Of a DNA stretch of 64,000 bases, positions 44,775-53,240 are shown piece by piece. The number at the start of each line of letters is the position of its first letter. The stretch's first letter is position 1. The stretch lies in NCBI GenBank assembly GCA_965661085.1, contig CBFIDA010000005.1:24133-88132 (forward strand), read 5' to 3'. A program made the translations under genes and the position numbers. The notes under the pieces were generated by a model that worked only from the letters and a program-made list of their open reading frames with translations, did no database searches and was not told where the DNA came from. The stretch comes from CBFIDA01 sp965661085. GTDB taxonomy: Bacteria > Pseudomonadota > Gammaproteobacteria > Comchoanobacterales > Comchoanobacteraceae.

Positions 44775-46232
44775 TTGAACCATCGGCTGCAACAGTTGCA
44801 AGCCATTCAAAAAAAAGGCAGGCAAAAAGATTGGCAAGCGGTCGATGCCATCATGACACAATCAGGTATCTCTACCGTGTTGGGTGAATCAGCGGTCAAT
44901 ACATGGGTGGCCTGTACCCGTAAAGGTGTTGAATCATCCGCTGTTCAGGATCGTCGCATCAAATCATGGATCAAAGCGCACAAGCCTCTGATTCAAGACA
45001 TAAAGCGTCAGCTCAGAACATTTAAGAAACAACATCGAAACATGATCCGACAACAATCTGACCTGCAGCACAAAATGAGACAGACACATGATAAATTATT
45101 GAATGCTTTGGTTCCAGAGGGCGGGCTGCAGCAAAAGTTTGTCGTTGAAAAGGGCCGGTTGTTGCGTCAAGAAAATACATCGACGTCATGGCTAGGCGCG
45201 AAAGTACCCAATTTTATTGGTCCAGTTGAAACCTGTTATCTTATTTTACAGTGTGGGGAGTCAGCCTATGTTGACACACTCTATCGAGAAATCATGCGAG
45301 CCGACCCCTTGAGAACATGTGGTTATTTTGCTGTGCTGATGCCCATGTTGGCCCAGTTGCACAACACGCCACACAAACACAGCTTGGGACAACTGCTCTA
45401 CAAAAGAATCATGCGCTATCACCATAGTATGACCTTGCCTTATCAGTATGAAGATTTCGCCATTGATGAGGCACATCATGGTTTTAGAGTGCTTGATGCC
45501 ATCGTTGCCCAATATGCACCAGCTGATTTTCAAAGCATGTATTTCATGACTGCAAGGTTTGAATCGTTTTTGGATCATGCAAATGCCATGTCAGAAAAAG
45601 CACGCATGACATTGTTGCAGCGTTGCTATGCCGTTGTAACCCAGATGCCCAGTACAGAGGAAATCTTGTTTGATCAGTTAAAACAAGATCATCCCGAAGT
45701 CAAAGATGATGATACCATTTGGGAAATGGTGAAGACGCACGTTAAAGACAGTCTTGAGAAAGGTGAGCCCAATGCGGTTGCCGCTTGGCGTGAGCAAAAA
45801 ACCACAGCATTGTTGGGTAGGCTCTTGACCGAAAAGCATCAAAAACAAAGCACAAACAAAATGCGCATACAGTTGCTCAATTTGGATGGTGATGGAAAGT
45901 TATGGGCGCTGGCAGAGCAAGGTAACTTTGATTCAAAGGATCGGAAGATCAGCGAGGAGATCAGCAAGGCGTGGATGACATATCATATTGACGAAGGCCA
46001 CGGTCAGTACATTTTTGCTGCCTTCGAAAAAGCGTGGCGACAGCCCCAAATCAAAATCAGAGAGGCTGCGTTGGAGCGATTGTCTACCTTTTACTCAGTA
46101 TGGCTGCGTGACCATGACTCAAAGTCGACGTTACATGAGGATATGTTGACAGAGGTGGATATTCTGATTGCCTTTTTTGATCGTTTGATCATTGAGGCGC
46201 AACAAGCTGGCAGAACCATTGAGAAAATATAG
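44775..46232 (+). CDS. Giant orphan, middle segment with first copy of the repeat module
   Basis: 485 aa in the same frame. The only available start near its beginning is TTG 13 bases after the stop, without a ribosome binding site. A coiled-coil stretch (about residues 60-115) leads into a globular module. It contains LLNALVPEGGLQQKFVVEKG, then PVETCYLILQCGESAYVDTL and CGYFAVLMPML, at about 45080-45360. A related copy is found in the last segment. The segment is hydrophilic and ends AGRTIEKI before TAG. Confidence 0.5.
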   Translation: MNHRLQQLQAIQKKGRQKDWQAVDAIMTQSGISTVLGESAVNTWVACTRKGVESSAVQDRRIKSWIKAHKPLIQDIKRQLRTFKKQHRNMIRQQSDLQHKMRQTHDKLLNALVPEGGLQQKFVVEKGRLLRQENTSTSWLGAKVPNFIGPVETCYLILQCGESAYVDTLYREIMRADPLRTCGYFAVLMPMLAQLHNTPHKHSLGQLLYKRIMRYHHSMTLPYQYEDFAIDEAHHGFRVLDAIVAQYAPADFQSMYFMTARFESFLDHANAMSEKARMTLLQRCYAVVTQMPSTEEILFDQLKQDHPEVKDDDTIWEMVKTHVKDSLEKGEPNAVAAWREQKTTALLGRLLTEKHQKQSTNKMRIQLLNLDGDGKLWALAEQGNFDSKDRKISEEISKAWMTYHIDEGHGQYIFAAFEKAWRQPQIKIREAALERLSTFYSVWLRDHDSKSTLHEDMLTEVDILIAFFDRLIIEAQQAGRTIEKI

Positions 46233-46247
46233 AATCTGCGTACAGAG

Positions 46248-49034
46248 ATGTTGGCGCGTAGCATGCATGCCCTACAGTATCCGAATGATCCGGTTCGCAG
46301 TTTATCATACCTTAAGCAATGGGCACGCTATGGACGTGGTGAAAAGTATCCCAATGCTGTGCGTGCATTCATCAAGGAGATCATGCCAACAGTGTCCTTG
46401 GCCACGGATGCTGATGTGGCATCGTTTTGCCACGCGCTTGCCGAAAACGATTTCATCGAGGATGCTTCATGGGATGCAATCGGCTTGTCAGCGGTTCAAG
46501 TGAAAAAAATATTGGCTTTGCCAATCATGCAGGATGATGCCCACTGGGATAGCATCACTGGATTTCGTCAGGGCTTGCGGCATGGTGTGCAAGGACTGAC
46601 TGCCAAACAGAGTGAACATCTGTATCATTTGAAGCGGCAGTGTGGTTTGCATGGAATCAGCATCTGGCTCCAAGATCGAGGGCACATGGCTCTTTTCACA
46701 GGATCGTCATCGATGGATGCGTACGCGATGTCTCGTCTGCATGTGGCACTGAAAGCCTCGCAGGAAGCATGCATGGCCAATCGCAACCAGCAATCAAAAC
46801 AGCCGATGGTTGTAGACGCAAATGATGCAGTGATCCAGGTGATGGGTGCAGCGTTTGATCAAGTCATGAATGGCGATCAAACGCTGTTGTCTTTGCTGCA
46901 GCCAGGCCAGAAGCCCAACGAGTTGGCTTTGAATGCGCTGCAGTTTCAGTCAGGTCAGTCCGGGGCAGATCGTGTGCTGGATCACTTTCGAAAGATGTGG
47001 GATGTGATTTGTAGCACCAGTAAAGATCCACGATTGCTGCGACGTTGTGCGGCATGGATGCACGACAGATGTGCACATTATCATGATCGACAACATTGGG
47101 ATTGGGATGCGCCATCAGGTGGGTGGTATGCGCACCAAGAAGCACACTGGCGTGCGCATGGTCGGGTCTTGGATCAGATGCTGCAGCAAGTCATTCAAGC
47201 CTATGCACAGGTTGCGTCCAAACCAAATCAGGCAGATCCGGCGTTGCTTGAGAAATCAGTGCGTCAAAATGAAGCTGCATGGAAAGCGTGTGAACAGAAA
47301 AAGGACACATTGCAAACACAATTGGTACAGTTGCGGCAGTTGAAAGCTTCATTGAAATCAGACGATCAAGATGTTGTGCTTCGTGCGTTGATGCCAGAGA
47401 CAAATGTCATGCAAATCCATTGTTCAAAGACTTGGTTGGGCCAGTATCGATCCTTATGCCAACAGCAGGCTGCATTGGGGGTGCGTCATGCGGACCTTAT
47501 TAAAATGAAGTCTGATCTCCAGGCTTATCAAGCATATTTTAAGACATATCATAAAAACTGCTTGCAAGTGCCTTGGCCCAAAAACCTCCCTGCAGAGCGG
47601 ACTTTGAAAATCACCATGGGAGAGGATTGGTCAACATGGCAAGCATGTCATGCAGCCAATCAAACACATCATACAGAAGCATTGCGTCTTTATCGGCTTA
47701 AAGCCAGTTCAAAAGCGGACAAACACCATGGTGCACGCCAAGCCGTCAAAGAAAAATTCAAAAGTTCCTTCAAACAAGCACAGGCATTGCTCCGAGGAGC
47801 ATTCAGGCGACTTCATGGACAGGAGACTGCGCTCAAAAAAGAAACAAAAGCATTTGGTAAAAGTTGTTTTGCATTGTATGCACCAGTCAAAACGGCTGTC
47901 GGTAAGCTGAAGGCTCAAGTTTCAGACGTTACGCGCGAACTCAAACCCTTGAAAGCACAATATGAAAGGTCTAAGGCAAATTTGGAACGTTTTGATCGGC
48001 AGCATCGCAAAGCACGTAGAGATTTACTTTCAGATCTGACTCAGGATGGGCGTTTTCAGCAGATTTTTTTGGTGCGTGATGGACAATTGACCGTGAGAGA
48101 TGCCAGGCAGCAAGCAACGTCGGTGTTAAAAAAACAAGGATTCATCGTCCCACAAGAGACCTGCGAGATGATCTTGAAATATGGTGATGCCAAGCATCAG
48201 GATATTTTGTTGGCCAATCTCAAAACGGCCACACCCATCACTCTTGGTGGTTATTTTGTGGTTTTAATGCCCATGTTGTCGACATTGAAACCGGGATTGC
48301 TGCATGAAAAGATCGAAGACATCTTTCTTACCAGGATTTCAGCATTGTTGAAAGCCAGAGATATGGTGGTGCCAAAAACAGCTTGGGCGGACTTGGGTTT
48401 GGGTGCAAAACAGAAGACGCCAGCACAATCACAGTTTTTAGATTTGTTTGTCGAAAAGTACGGTTCCGAAGCACTTAAAACACAATACGATGCAGGGGTG
48501 AAAAAGATTTTGGCGGATCTGCAAGCGCGTCAGGCACCTTCCAAAAAAGATTCTGCCATAAAAATGTCCAATGCTAACGCTGTCAAATTGAATCGTGATC
48601 AAAGTGTGATGCAGCAGTTGGTACGCTTTGAGTGGATGGCTAAGCTGTGGATGCCGATGACTCAAAGCTGGCAGGATGGGACTGTCATGCAGCGTGTCTT
48701 AGGTGTGTCATTGGGTGTGATGGTGTTGGCCATGATTGCCTTTTTTGTGACGCTTTTCGCACTGCCAGGTGCCGGTCTGGCAGTGCTTGATTTGACCATA
48801 GCATTGACAGGATTGGCGCTGGTGAGTGTTGTGGTGAGTATGCGGCGCCTTTTTGTACTTAATAAGCGCGGACAGTCAAAAGAGGATGCTGTGTTGCGCA
48901 CGCCCATTGACCCCAAAACAAAACCCATAGACGCAGCAACCAGTTTGGCTCACACAGATGTTGCACTGCCTAAAAAAGACAGCAATGCTGGTGTGGCACT
49001 TGCAAATGACGATGATTTACGCCCATCTACATAA
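46248..49034 (+). CDS. Giant orphan, C-terminal segment with second module and membrane anchor
   Basis: 928 aa in the same frame; the ATG at 46248 lies five codons after the TAG and has no good ribosome binding site. A long coiled-coil region covers about residues 330-600. The second copy of the module (LLSDLTQDGRFQQIFLVRDG, PQETCEMILKYGDAKHQDIL, GGYFVVLMPML) is at about 48020-48290. Two hydrophobic segments at about residues 820-875 and a charged tail follow, suggesting a membrane-anchored C-terminus with most of the protein on one side. Unrecognised family. Confidence 0.55.
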   Translation: MLARSMHALQYPNDPVRSLSYLKQWARYGRGEKYPNAVRAFIKEIMPTVSLATDADVASFCHALAENDFIEDASWDAIGLSAVQVKKILALPIMQDDAHWDSITGFRQGLRHGVQGLTAKQSEHLYHLKRQCGLHGISIWLQDRGHMALFTGSSSMDAYAMSRLHVALKASQEACMANRNQQSKQPMVVDANDAVIQVMGAAFDQVMNGDQTLLSLLQPGQKPNELALNALQFQSGQSGADRVLDHFRKMWDVICSTSKDPRLLRRCAAWMHDRCAHYHDRQHWDWDAPSGGWYAHQEAHWRAHGRVLDQMLQQVIQAYAQVASKPNQADPALLEKSVRQNEAAWKACEQKKDTLQTQLVQLRQLKASLKSDDQDVVLRALMPETNVMQIHCSKTWLGQYRSLCQQQAALGVRHADLIKMKSDLQAYQAYFKTYHKNCLQVPWPKNLPAERTLKITMGEDWSTWQACHAANQTHHTEALRLYRLKASSKADKHHGARQAVKEKFKSSFKQAQALLRGAFRRLHGQETALKKETKAFGKSCFALYAPVKTAVGKLKAQVSDVTRELKPLKAQYERSKANLERFDRQHRKARRDLLSDLTQDGRFQQIFLVRDGQLTVRDARQQATSVLKKQGFIVPQETCEMILKYGDAKHQDILLANLKTATPITLGGYFVVLMPMLSTLKPGLLHEKIEDIFLTRISALLKARDMVVPKTAWADLGLGAKQKTPAQSQFLDLFVEKYGSEALKTQYDAGVKKILADLQARQAPSKKDSAIKMSNANAVKLNRDQSVMQQLVRFEWMAKLWMPMTQSWQDGTVMQRVLGVSLGVMVLAMIAFFVTLFALPGAGLAVLDLTIALTGLALVSVVVSMRRLFVLNKRGQSKEDAVLRTPIDPKTKPIDAATSLAHTDVALPKKDSNAGVALANDDDLRPST

Positions 49035-49128
49035 GGTTCATCGGTGTTTGGTGTGGCATTGATGAGGCTGGCATTGTCTTTGGCTTCAAAGTTTAGTAAA
49101 ATTTTGAGGTTTTTTAGGAATGGATGCC

Positions 49129-50409
49129 ATGACCGAGCTCTCTGTGGTGACGCACCTCTTGCCGTTGGTTTTTCTGATTGCTTTGTCGGCGTTTTTTTCG
49201 GGTTCAGAAACGGGTGTGATGGCCGTCAATCGTTACCGTTTGCAGCATGCGGCACGGAAAGGCAATCCAGCAGCCATCATGTTGGTGCGGCTTTTAAAAC
49301 GGCCCGACCGTTTGCTGGGGGTCATCATCATTGGCAATCAGTTGGCGAACAACATGGCCGTGGCCTCGGTCAACATGATGGCCGACCGCTTGTATGGTCA
49401 TCAAAGTGTTTGGGCTGCAACCTTTGCCCTGACTTTGGTGATTTTGGTTTTTGCAGAAGTGATGCCCAAAACGCTTGCAGCATTTTATCCGGAAACAGTT
49501 GCTTTTTCAGCACGTTGGATGCTTCAGGTCCTGCTTTGGGTTTTGTATCCGTTGGTTTGGATTGTCAATGGCATGGCCAATGGTGTGTTGCGCTTGTTGG
49601 GCATGAAGTTCAAAAAAACCGGCATCGATGCTTTGGGTAGAGAAGAATTGCGGGGGTTGATTCATGTTGGGGCTGAAAATTTGCCCAAAGACCACAAAAA
49701 TATGTTGATGGGGGTCTTGGATTTGGAGCACATCACGGTCAATGATGTCATGGTGCCGCGTCATGAGGTGGTTGGGTTGGACTTGAATCAATCTTGGGAC
49801 AGCGTGATGCGTACCTTGTCGACGTGTGCAACATCAAACATATTGGTTTATGAGGGGCAAATTGATCATGTGTCAGGGGTGTTGCCTTTATCAAAAGTGG
49901 TTCAGTTGATGCATCAAGGTGCGTTCAACAAGTCGACCCTTTTACGTGCTTTGGTGCCCATGCATTTTGTGCCCGAAGGCGTATCGTTGAGCCAACAGCT
50001 GAAAGCGTTTCAAGCGGATGCCTACCAAATGGCATTGATTGTCGATGAGTATGGTGATGTGGCAGGTCAAGTGTGTCTGCACGACATTCTCGAAGAAATC
50101 ATTGGTCAATACGCGCCGGGTGAGGGTGCAAAGCCAGTGACACAGCCCATGAAAGATGGGGGCGTGAAAGTGCCGGCAAGCTGCACGATTCGCGATTTGA
50201 ATCGTGCACATGGTTGGTCTTTGCCTGTTGATGGGCCCAATGCCACATTGCGTGGTTTGATGCTGGAGCATTTGGAGATCATGCCCACACATCATGTTGG
50301 TATCCACATTGGCAGTTATGGTCTTGAAGTGTTAGAGTTTCATGGGCGTCAGATTGAAAGCATTCGTGTGCGTGTGTTGTCTGACGAAGCTTTTGAACAA
50401 GAGGAGTAG
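49129..50409 (+). CDS. corB: CorB/YfjD family membrane protein (CNNM-like, CBS domains)
   Basis: An inner-membrane protein of the CNNM/CorC group associated with Mg2+/Co2+ transport. Residues 1-~185 are the DUF21 membrane domain with FFSGSETGVMAVNRYRL and the FAEVMPKTLAA motif. A CBS-domain pair follows (TVNDVMVPRHEVVGLDL and the second one with MALIVDEYGDVAGQV). The C-terminal CorC/HlyC transporter-associated domain ends the protein. The 426-aa length uses the ATG at 49129, for which AGGA is well spaced. In E. coli yfjD also lies close to ffh, so its position here is conserved except for the inserted giant gene. It ends in TAG. Confidence 0.92.
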   Translation: MTELSVVTHLLPLVFLIALSAFFSGSETGVMAVNRYRLQHAARKGNPAAIMLVRLLKRPDRLLGVIIIGNQLANNMAVASVNMMADRLYGHQSVWAATFALTLVILVFAEVMPKTLAAFYPETVAFSARWMLQVLLWVLYPLVWIVNGMANGVLRLLGMKFKKTGIDALGREELRGLIHVGAENLPKDHKNMLMGVLDLEHITVNDVMVPRHEVVGLDLNQSWDSVMRTLSTCATSNILVYEGQIDHVSGVLPLSKVVQLMHQGAFNKSTLLRALVPMHFVPEGVSLSQQLKAFQADAYQMALIVDEYGDVAGQVCLHDILEEIIGQYAPGEGAKPVTQPMKDGGVKVPASCTIRDLNRAHGWSLPVDGPNATLRGLMLEHLEIMPTHHVGIHIGSYGLEVLEFHGRQIESIRVRVLSDEAFEQEE

Positions 50410-50413
50410 GGGC

Positions 50414-50737
50414 ATGAGGCATGTATGGTGTGTGGCGCGTGTTTGGATGTGGGGTCTTTGGGCATCGGTGCTGACGGCACAAGCGCAAAGTTACCAAAAC
50501 CAAGGTGGTTTGGGTCAAAGTTACAATGCGTTTTTATATCTTGTGCATGGCATTGTGGCCAAAGTTTGTGTGGTGGCAGGAGCCGTGTTGTTGATGGGAG
50601 GCATTGTGCAATATAAGGCGCATCGAGACAACCCCTCAGCAGTGAAAGTCACCGTCCCCATCAGCATGATTGTGGTGGGGCTGTTGTTGATTGGTTTGGC
50701 ACATTTGCCCTCACCCATTCGTGAGCAGTTGGTTTAA
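50414..50737 (+). CDS. IcmD/DotP-like small membrane protein (Dot/Icm type IVB secretion)
   Basis: A 107-aa protein with an N-terminal signal peptide (WASVLTAQAQ cleavage region), a short mature N-terminus and two membrane helices (about residues 42-65 and 79-96). They are joined by QYKAHRDNPSAVKVTVPIS, which closely resembles the FKxHKDNPTQxxxxTPI loop between the two helices of IcmD/DotP and related IcmC-type proteins of the Dot/Icm machinery. Those proteins are small two-helix inner-membrane components. It starts 4 bp after corB, and the corB end GAGGAG supplies its ribosome binding site, so it is coupled to corB. No other dot/icm gene is recognisable in this window. The family match is from memory of the motif and needs a profile search. 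Confidence 0.55.
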   Translation: MRHVWCVARVWMWGLWASVLTAQAQSYQNQGGLGQSYNAFLYLVHGIVAKVCVVAGAVLLMGGIVQYKAHRDNPSAVKVTVPISMIVVGLLLIGLAHLPSPIREQLV

Positions 50738-50754
50738 TCAAGAGAGAGAAGTGC

Positions 50755-51417
50755 ATGTCTGGTTTGATTTTATTGGGGCCTCCTGGCGCAGGTAAGGGTA
50801 CAGTTGCCGCGCATCTTCAGGAGGCTTTGGGTGTGCCTGTGGTGTCCACAGGTCATTTGTTGCGACAAGCCATTGCTGCGAAAACAGCATTGGGTTTGGC
50901 GGCACAGTCTGCCATGGATCAGGGGCAGTTGGTGTCTGATGCGGTGGTCATTGGTTTGGTGAAAGCTTTTTTGGCGCAGCCAGATTGTCAGCATGGATTT
51001 TTGTTTGATGGTTTTCCCAGAACTGTTGTTCAGGCTGAATCCATGGTGCAGGCCAACATTGACGTACAGCTGGTGTGTTGTTTGCAAGTGCCAGATGCGG
51101 TCATTGTGGCGCGCATGTCTGGCCGGCGTGTTCATGCCCCTTCTGGTCGGGTTTATCACATTGAGCATGCGCCACCGCAGCGTGATGGTTTGGACGATGT
51201 CACAGGTGAGCCCTTGACGCAGCGTGCCGACGACCATCCTGATGTGGTGTTGGATCGCCTTCGTATTTATCACCAGCAGACAGAGCCTGTGGTTGCATTT
51301 TTCCAAGCACTGTCGGCTCAGTCATCGATGCGATTTGTGACTGTGGATGCAGCGCAACCTTTGACAAAAGTTTTGGTTGATGTCATGGATGCTGCACAAT
51401 CTTTTTCTGCCGATTGA
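50755..51417 (+). CDS. adk: Adenylate kinase
   Basis: Interconverts ATP + AMP and 2 ADP. The 220-aa long-form enzyme has P-loop LLGPPGAGKGTVA, the AMP-binding VSTGHLLRQA and LFDGFPRTVVQAESM, the LID region GRRVHAPSGRVYH and the QRADDHPDVVLDRLRIYH motif. The LID has no zinc Cys set. VVSTGH replaces the common ISTGD, a slight divergence. An AGAGAG ribosome binding site lies upstream. It follows the IcmD-like gene by 17 bp and may be cotranscribed with corB. Confidence 0.95.
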   Translation: MSGLILLGPPGAGKGTVAAHLQEALGVPVVSTGHLLRQAIAAKTALGLAAQSAMDQGQLVSDAVVIGLVKAFLAQPDCQHGFLFDGFPRTVVQAESMVQANIDVQLVCCLQVPDAVIVARMSGRRVHAPSGRVYHIEHAPPQRDGLDDVTGEPLTQRADDHPDVVLDRLRIYHQQTEPVVAFFQALSAQSSMRFVTVDAAQPLTKVLVDVMDAAQSFSAD

Positions 51418-51780
51418 CCGTATTTTTGTTGTCAGGCCATGGCTGCATGGTCTGCAACATGGCAAGTCTTGTTTTGTTCTATGAAAGCTTCATCAGGCAT
51501 GGTATGCAACGTGTTGGTGTGCCTGGTGGCTGATGGCATCTTTGGTGCCGCATCAAGGGCTTGTGTGTTCTGCCGATGTTGCGTTGGCATGTGTCATTGC
51601 AATGCGCTGCATGTCGTTTGGTTGTCCTTTGGTTTTATTTCATCGCCCTGGCGAAAGCTTGGGGTGTCCGTGTGTCAATCTGCGCACGCATACAGGCAAA
51701 TGATTGTGCGATTTCACCTGGTGTCATTGGGGTTGTCCTGTGGATGTTGAGGTGGTTGTTTTTAAAATTGCGCAAAATGG
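51418..51780. other. Spacer between adk and the mraZ promoter
   Basis: This 363-base stretch has no gene I can support. Short open frames exist on the plus strand, with Cys- and Trp-rich products that look non-coding, and none has a good start. A decayed gene is possible. No tRNA or known small RNA fold was recognised. Confidence 0.4.
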
Positions 51781-51842
51781 TTGACAAATTAAGAAAAAAT
51801 GGATTATAGTGTCATATTGTGGTGATAAGTGGGGAAATGTGG
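51781..51842 (+). promoter_or_regulatory. mraZ promoter and MraZ operator
   Basis: TTGACA (51781-51786), 18-bp spacer and TATAGT (51805-51810) form a near-consensus sigma-70 promoter. Just downstream three GTGG units start at 51819, 51829 and 51839, an exact 10-bp period (TGTGGTGATA / AGTGGGGAAA / TGTGGTTCAT). MraZ is known to bind such GTGG-type direct repeats in front of its own gene and repress the dcw operon. The last repeat runs into the start region of mraZ. Confidence 0.75.
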
Positions 51843-51845
51843 TTC

Positions 51846-52307
51846 ATGTTTCGTGGTGTCAATGCAGTAAAAGTAGACGCAAAAGGGCGGTTGGCTGTGC
51901 CAGCTCGCTATCGTGCTGCTTTGCAGGCACAAGTCAGTGCAAGCAGCATGGTGATCACCATCGACACCGAAGATCCTTGTTTGTTGCTGTATCCCATGAG
52001 TGTTTGGGAAGACATTGAGGCAAAAATTGAGGCGCTGCCCAGTTTCAATAAAGTCACTCGGCGCATCAAGCGTCTGCTGATCGGTCATGCCACAGAAGTG
52101 GAACTCGACGGGCAAGGTCGCATTTTGGTGCCACCATTGTTGCGTGAACACGCCACATTGACCCAGAAGGCCATGTTGGTGGGGCAAGGTAAAAAGTTTG
52201 AGATATGGGGTGAGTCGGTCTGGTCATCACAGCGTGAGGCTTGGCTCAAGGATGCCCAAGAAGAGGGCAACGTGCTGCCCGATGATTTTGACCATTTGTC
52301 GGTGTAG
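51846..52307 (+). CDS. mraZ: Transcriptional regulator MraZ
   Basis: MraZ is a DNA-binding repressor at the head of the dcw cluster, built from two tandem AbrB-like half-domains. The 153-aa protein (E. coli 152) shows VDAKGRLAVPARYRAAL in the first half and LDGQGRILVPPLLREHA in the second. The ATG at 51846 gives the family start MFRGVNAVKVD; an upstream GTG at 51819 lies inside the operator and is rejected. The stop is TAG. rsmH follows 9 bp downstream. Confidence 0.95.
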   Translation: MFRGVNAVKVDAKGRLAVPARYRAALQAQVSASSMVITIDTEDPCLLLYPMSVWEDIEAKIEALPSFNKVTRRIKRLLIGHATEVELDGQGRILVPPLLREHATLTQKAMLVGQGKKFEIWGESVWSSQREAWLKDAQEEGNVLPDDFDHLSV

Positions 52308-52316
52308 GAGGTTGCA

Positions 52317-53240
52317 ATGAACCATGTGCCAGTATGCTACGATGCCTGCCTGAACGGCCTGAATATCGTTGAGCATGGTGTTTACATCGATGGCACTTTT
52401 GGGCGTGGTGGGCACAGTCGAGGCATCTTGAAAGCGCTTGGTCCGAAGGGGCGGTTGATCGCTTATGATCGCGATCTGGCTGCAGCAGATGCAGCAGCAG
52501 TCCTCACCAAGCAAGATGCACGATTTTGTTTTGTGCATCAAAATTTTTCAAACATTCCACAGGATATGGAAAAGGAAGGTCTGGTCGGCAAGATTCATGG
52601 TGTCTTGTTGGATTTGGGTGTGTCGTCGCCACAATTGGACGATGCGCATCGCGGATTCAGCTTCATGCATGATGGGCCACTGGACATGCGGATGGACTCG
52701 AGCCAAGGAAGGGCCGCTTCTGAATGGCTTGCATCGGTGACAGAATCCACACTTGTGGATGTCATCCGTCGTTTTGGTGAAGAAAAGTTTGCGCGCCGAA
52801 TCGCAAGAGCAATCTGCGAGACCCGAGTGCAGCAACCGATTGACACCACGGCAGCTTTGAGTCAAGTCATTCAGGATGCGGTGCCGCATTATGAGCGGGG
52901 CAAACATCCAGCCACACGGACGTTCCAGGCCATTCGTATTGCCATCAATGGCGAACTCGAAGCGCTTGAGACGGTTTTGGACGGATTGTTGCAGACGATT
53001 TGCCCAAAGGGTCGTTTGGTGATCCTCAGTTACCATTCGCTTGAACATCGCATTGTTAAAAATTTCATCAAAAAATATGGCCCTGGCCATGAAGCCATCC
53101 TACATACGCCTAACGCACAGACCCCAAAAGTGACTAGGCTGAAGCGCATTGGGCGGCCGATTCAACCTTCTGCAGAAGAAGTGCGACAGAATCGGCGTGC
53201 TCGAAGTGCATATTTGAGAGTCTTGGAGCGCTGTGTATGA
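52317..53240 (+). CDS. rsmH: 16S rRNA (cytosine1402-N4)-methyltransferase
   Basis: Adds the N4-methyl group to C1402, the base whose ribose is modified by RsmI, encoded at 11680 in this window. The 307-aa protein has the start HVPVCYDACLNGL, SAM-binding YIDGTFGRGGHSRGIL, LDLGVSSPQLDDAHRGFSF, DMRMDSSQG and the C-terminal LSYHSLEHRIVKNF. An AGGAGG ribosome binding site lies in the mraZ stop region. Its stop overlaps ftsL by four bases (ATGA). Confidence 0.97.
   Translation: MNHVPVCYDACLNGLNIVEHGVYIDGTFGRGGHSRGILKALGPKGRLIAYDRDLAAADAAAVLTKQDARFCFVHQNFSNIPQDMEKEGLVGKIHGVLLDLGVSSPQLDDAHRGFSFMHDGPLDMRMDSSQGRAASEWLASVTESTLVDVIRRFGEEKFARRIARAICETRVQQPIDTTAALSQVIQDAVPHYERGKHPATRTFQAIRIAINGELEALETVLDGLLQTICPKGRLVILSYHSLEHRIVKNFIKKYGPGHEAILHTPNAQTPKVTRLKRIGRPIQPSAEEVRQNRRARSAYLRVLERCV

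Larger units (their letters stand above)
44352..49034 (+). pseudogene. Giant orphan gene, 1560 codons, interrupted by two in-frame TAG codons
   Basis: Three long open segments follow one another in exactly the same reading frame, separated only by TAG at 44760-44762 and TAG at 46230-46232. Reading on through each TAG gives seamless helical protein: ATQQ-TAG-QIDVLNHRLQQL and RTIEKI-TAG-NLRTEMLARS. Both TAGs are one C-to-T change from CAG (Gln), a residue common here. The second and third segments have no separate ribosome binding site or gap. The intact protein would be 1560 codons long, mostly helical, with an internally duplicated module and membrane helices near the C-terminus (TLFALPGAGLAVLDLTIAL). 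TAG ends several conserved genes here, so it is a normal stop codon. Two nonsense mutations are the simplest reading; suppression is the alternative. Confidence 0.6.

Noticed and set aside
44352..49034. Genome-wide reassignment of TAG to an amino acid
   Set aside because: TAG ends mraZ, mraY, corB, uup and the M50 protease at the places expected from family lengths, so it functions as a stop codon.
51439..51809. Two overlapping plus-strand frames between adk and mraZ
   Set aside because: Products are Cys/Trp-rich and incoherent, without ribosome binding sites; one runs through the mraZ promoter.
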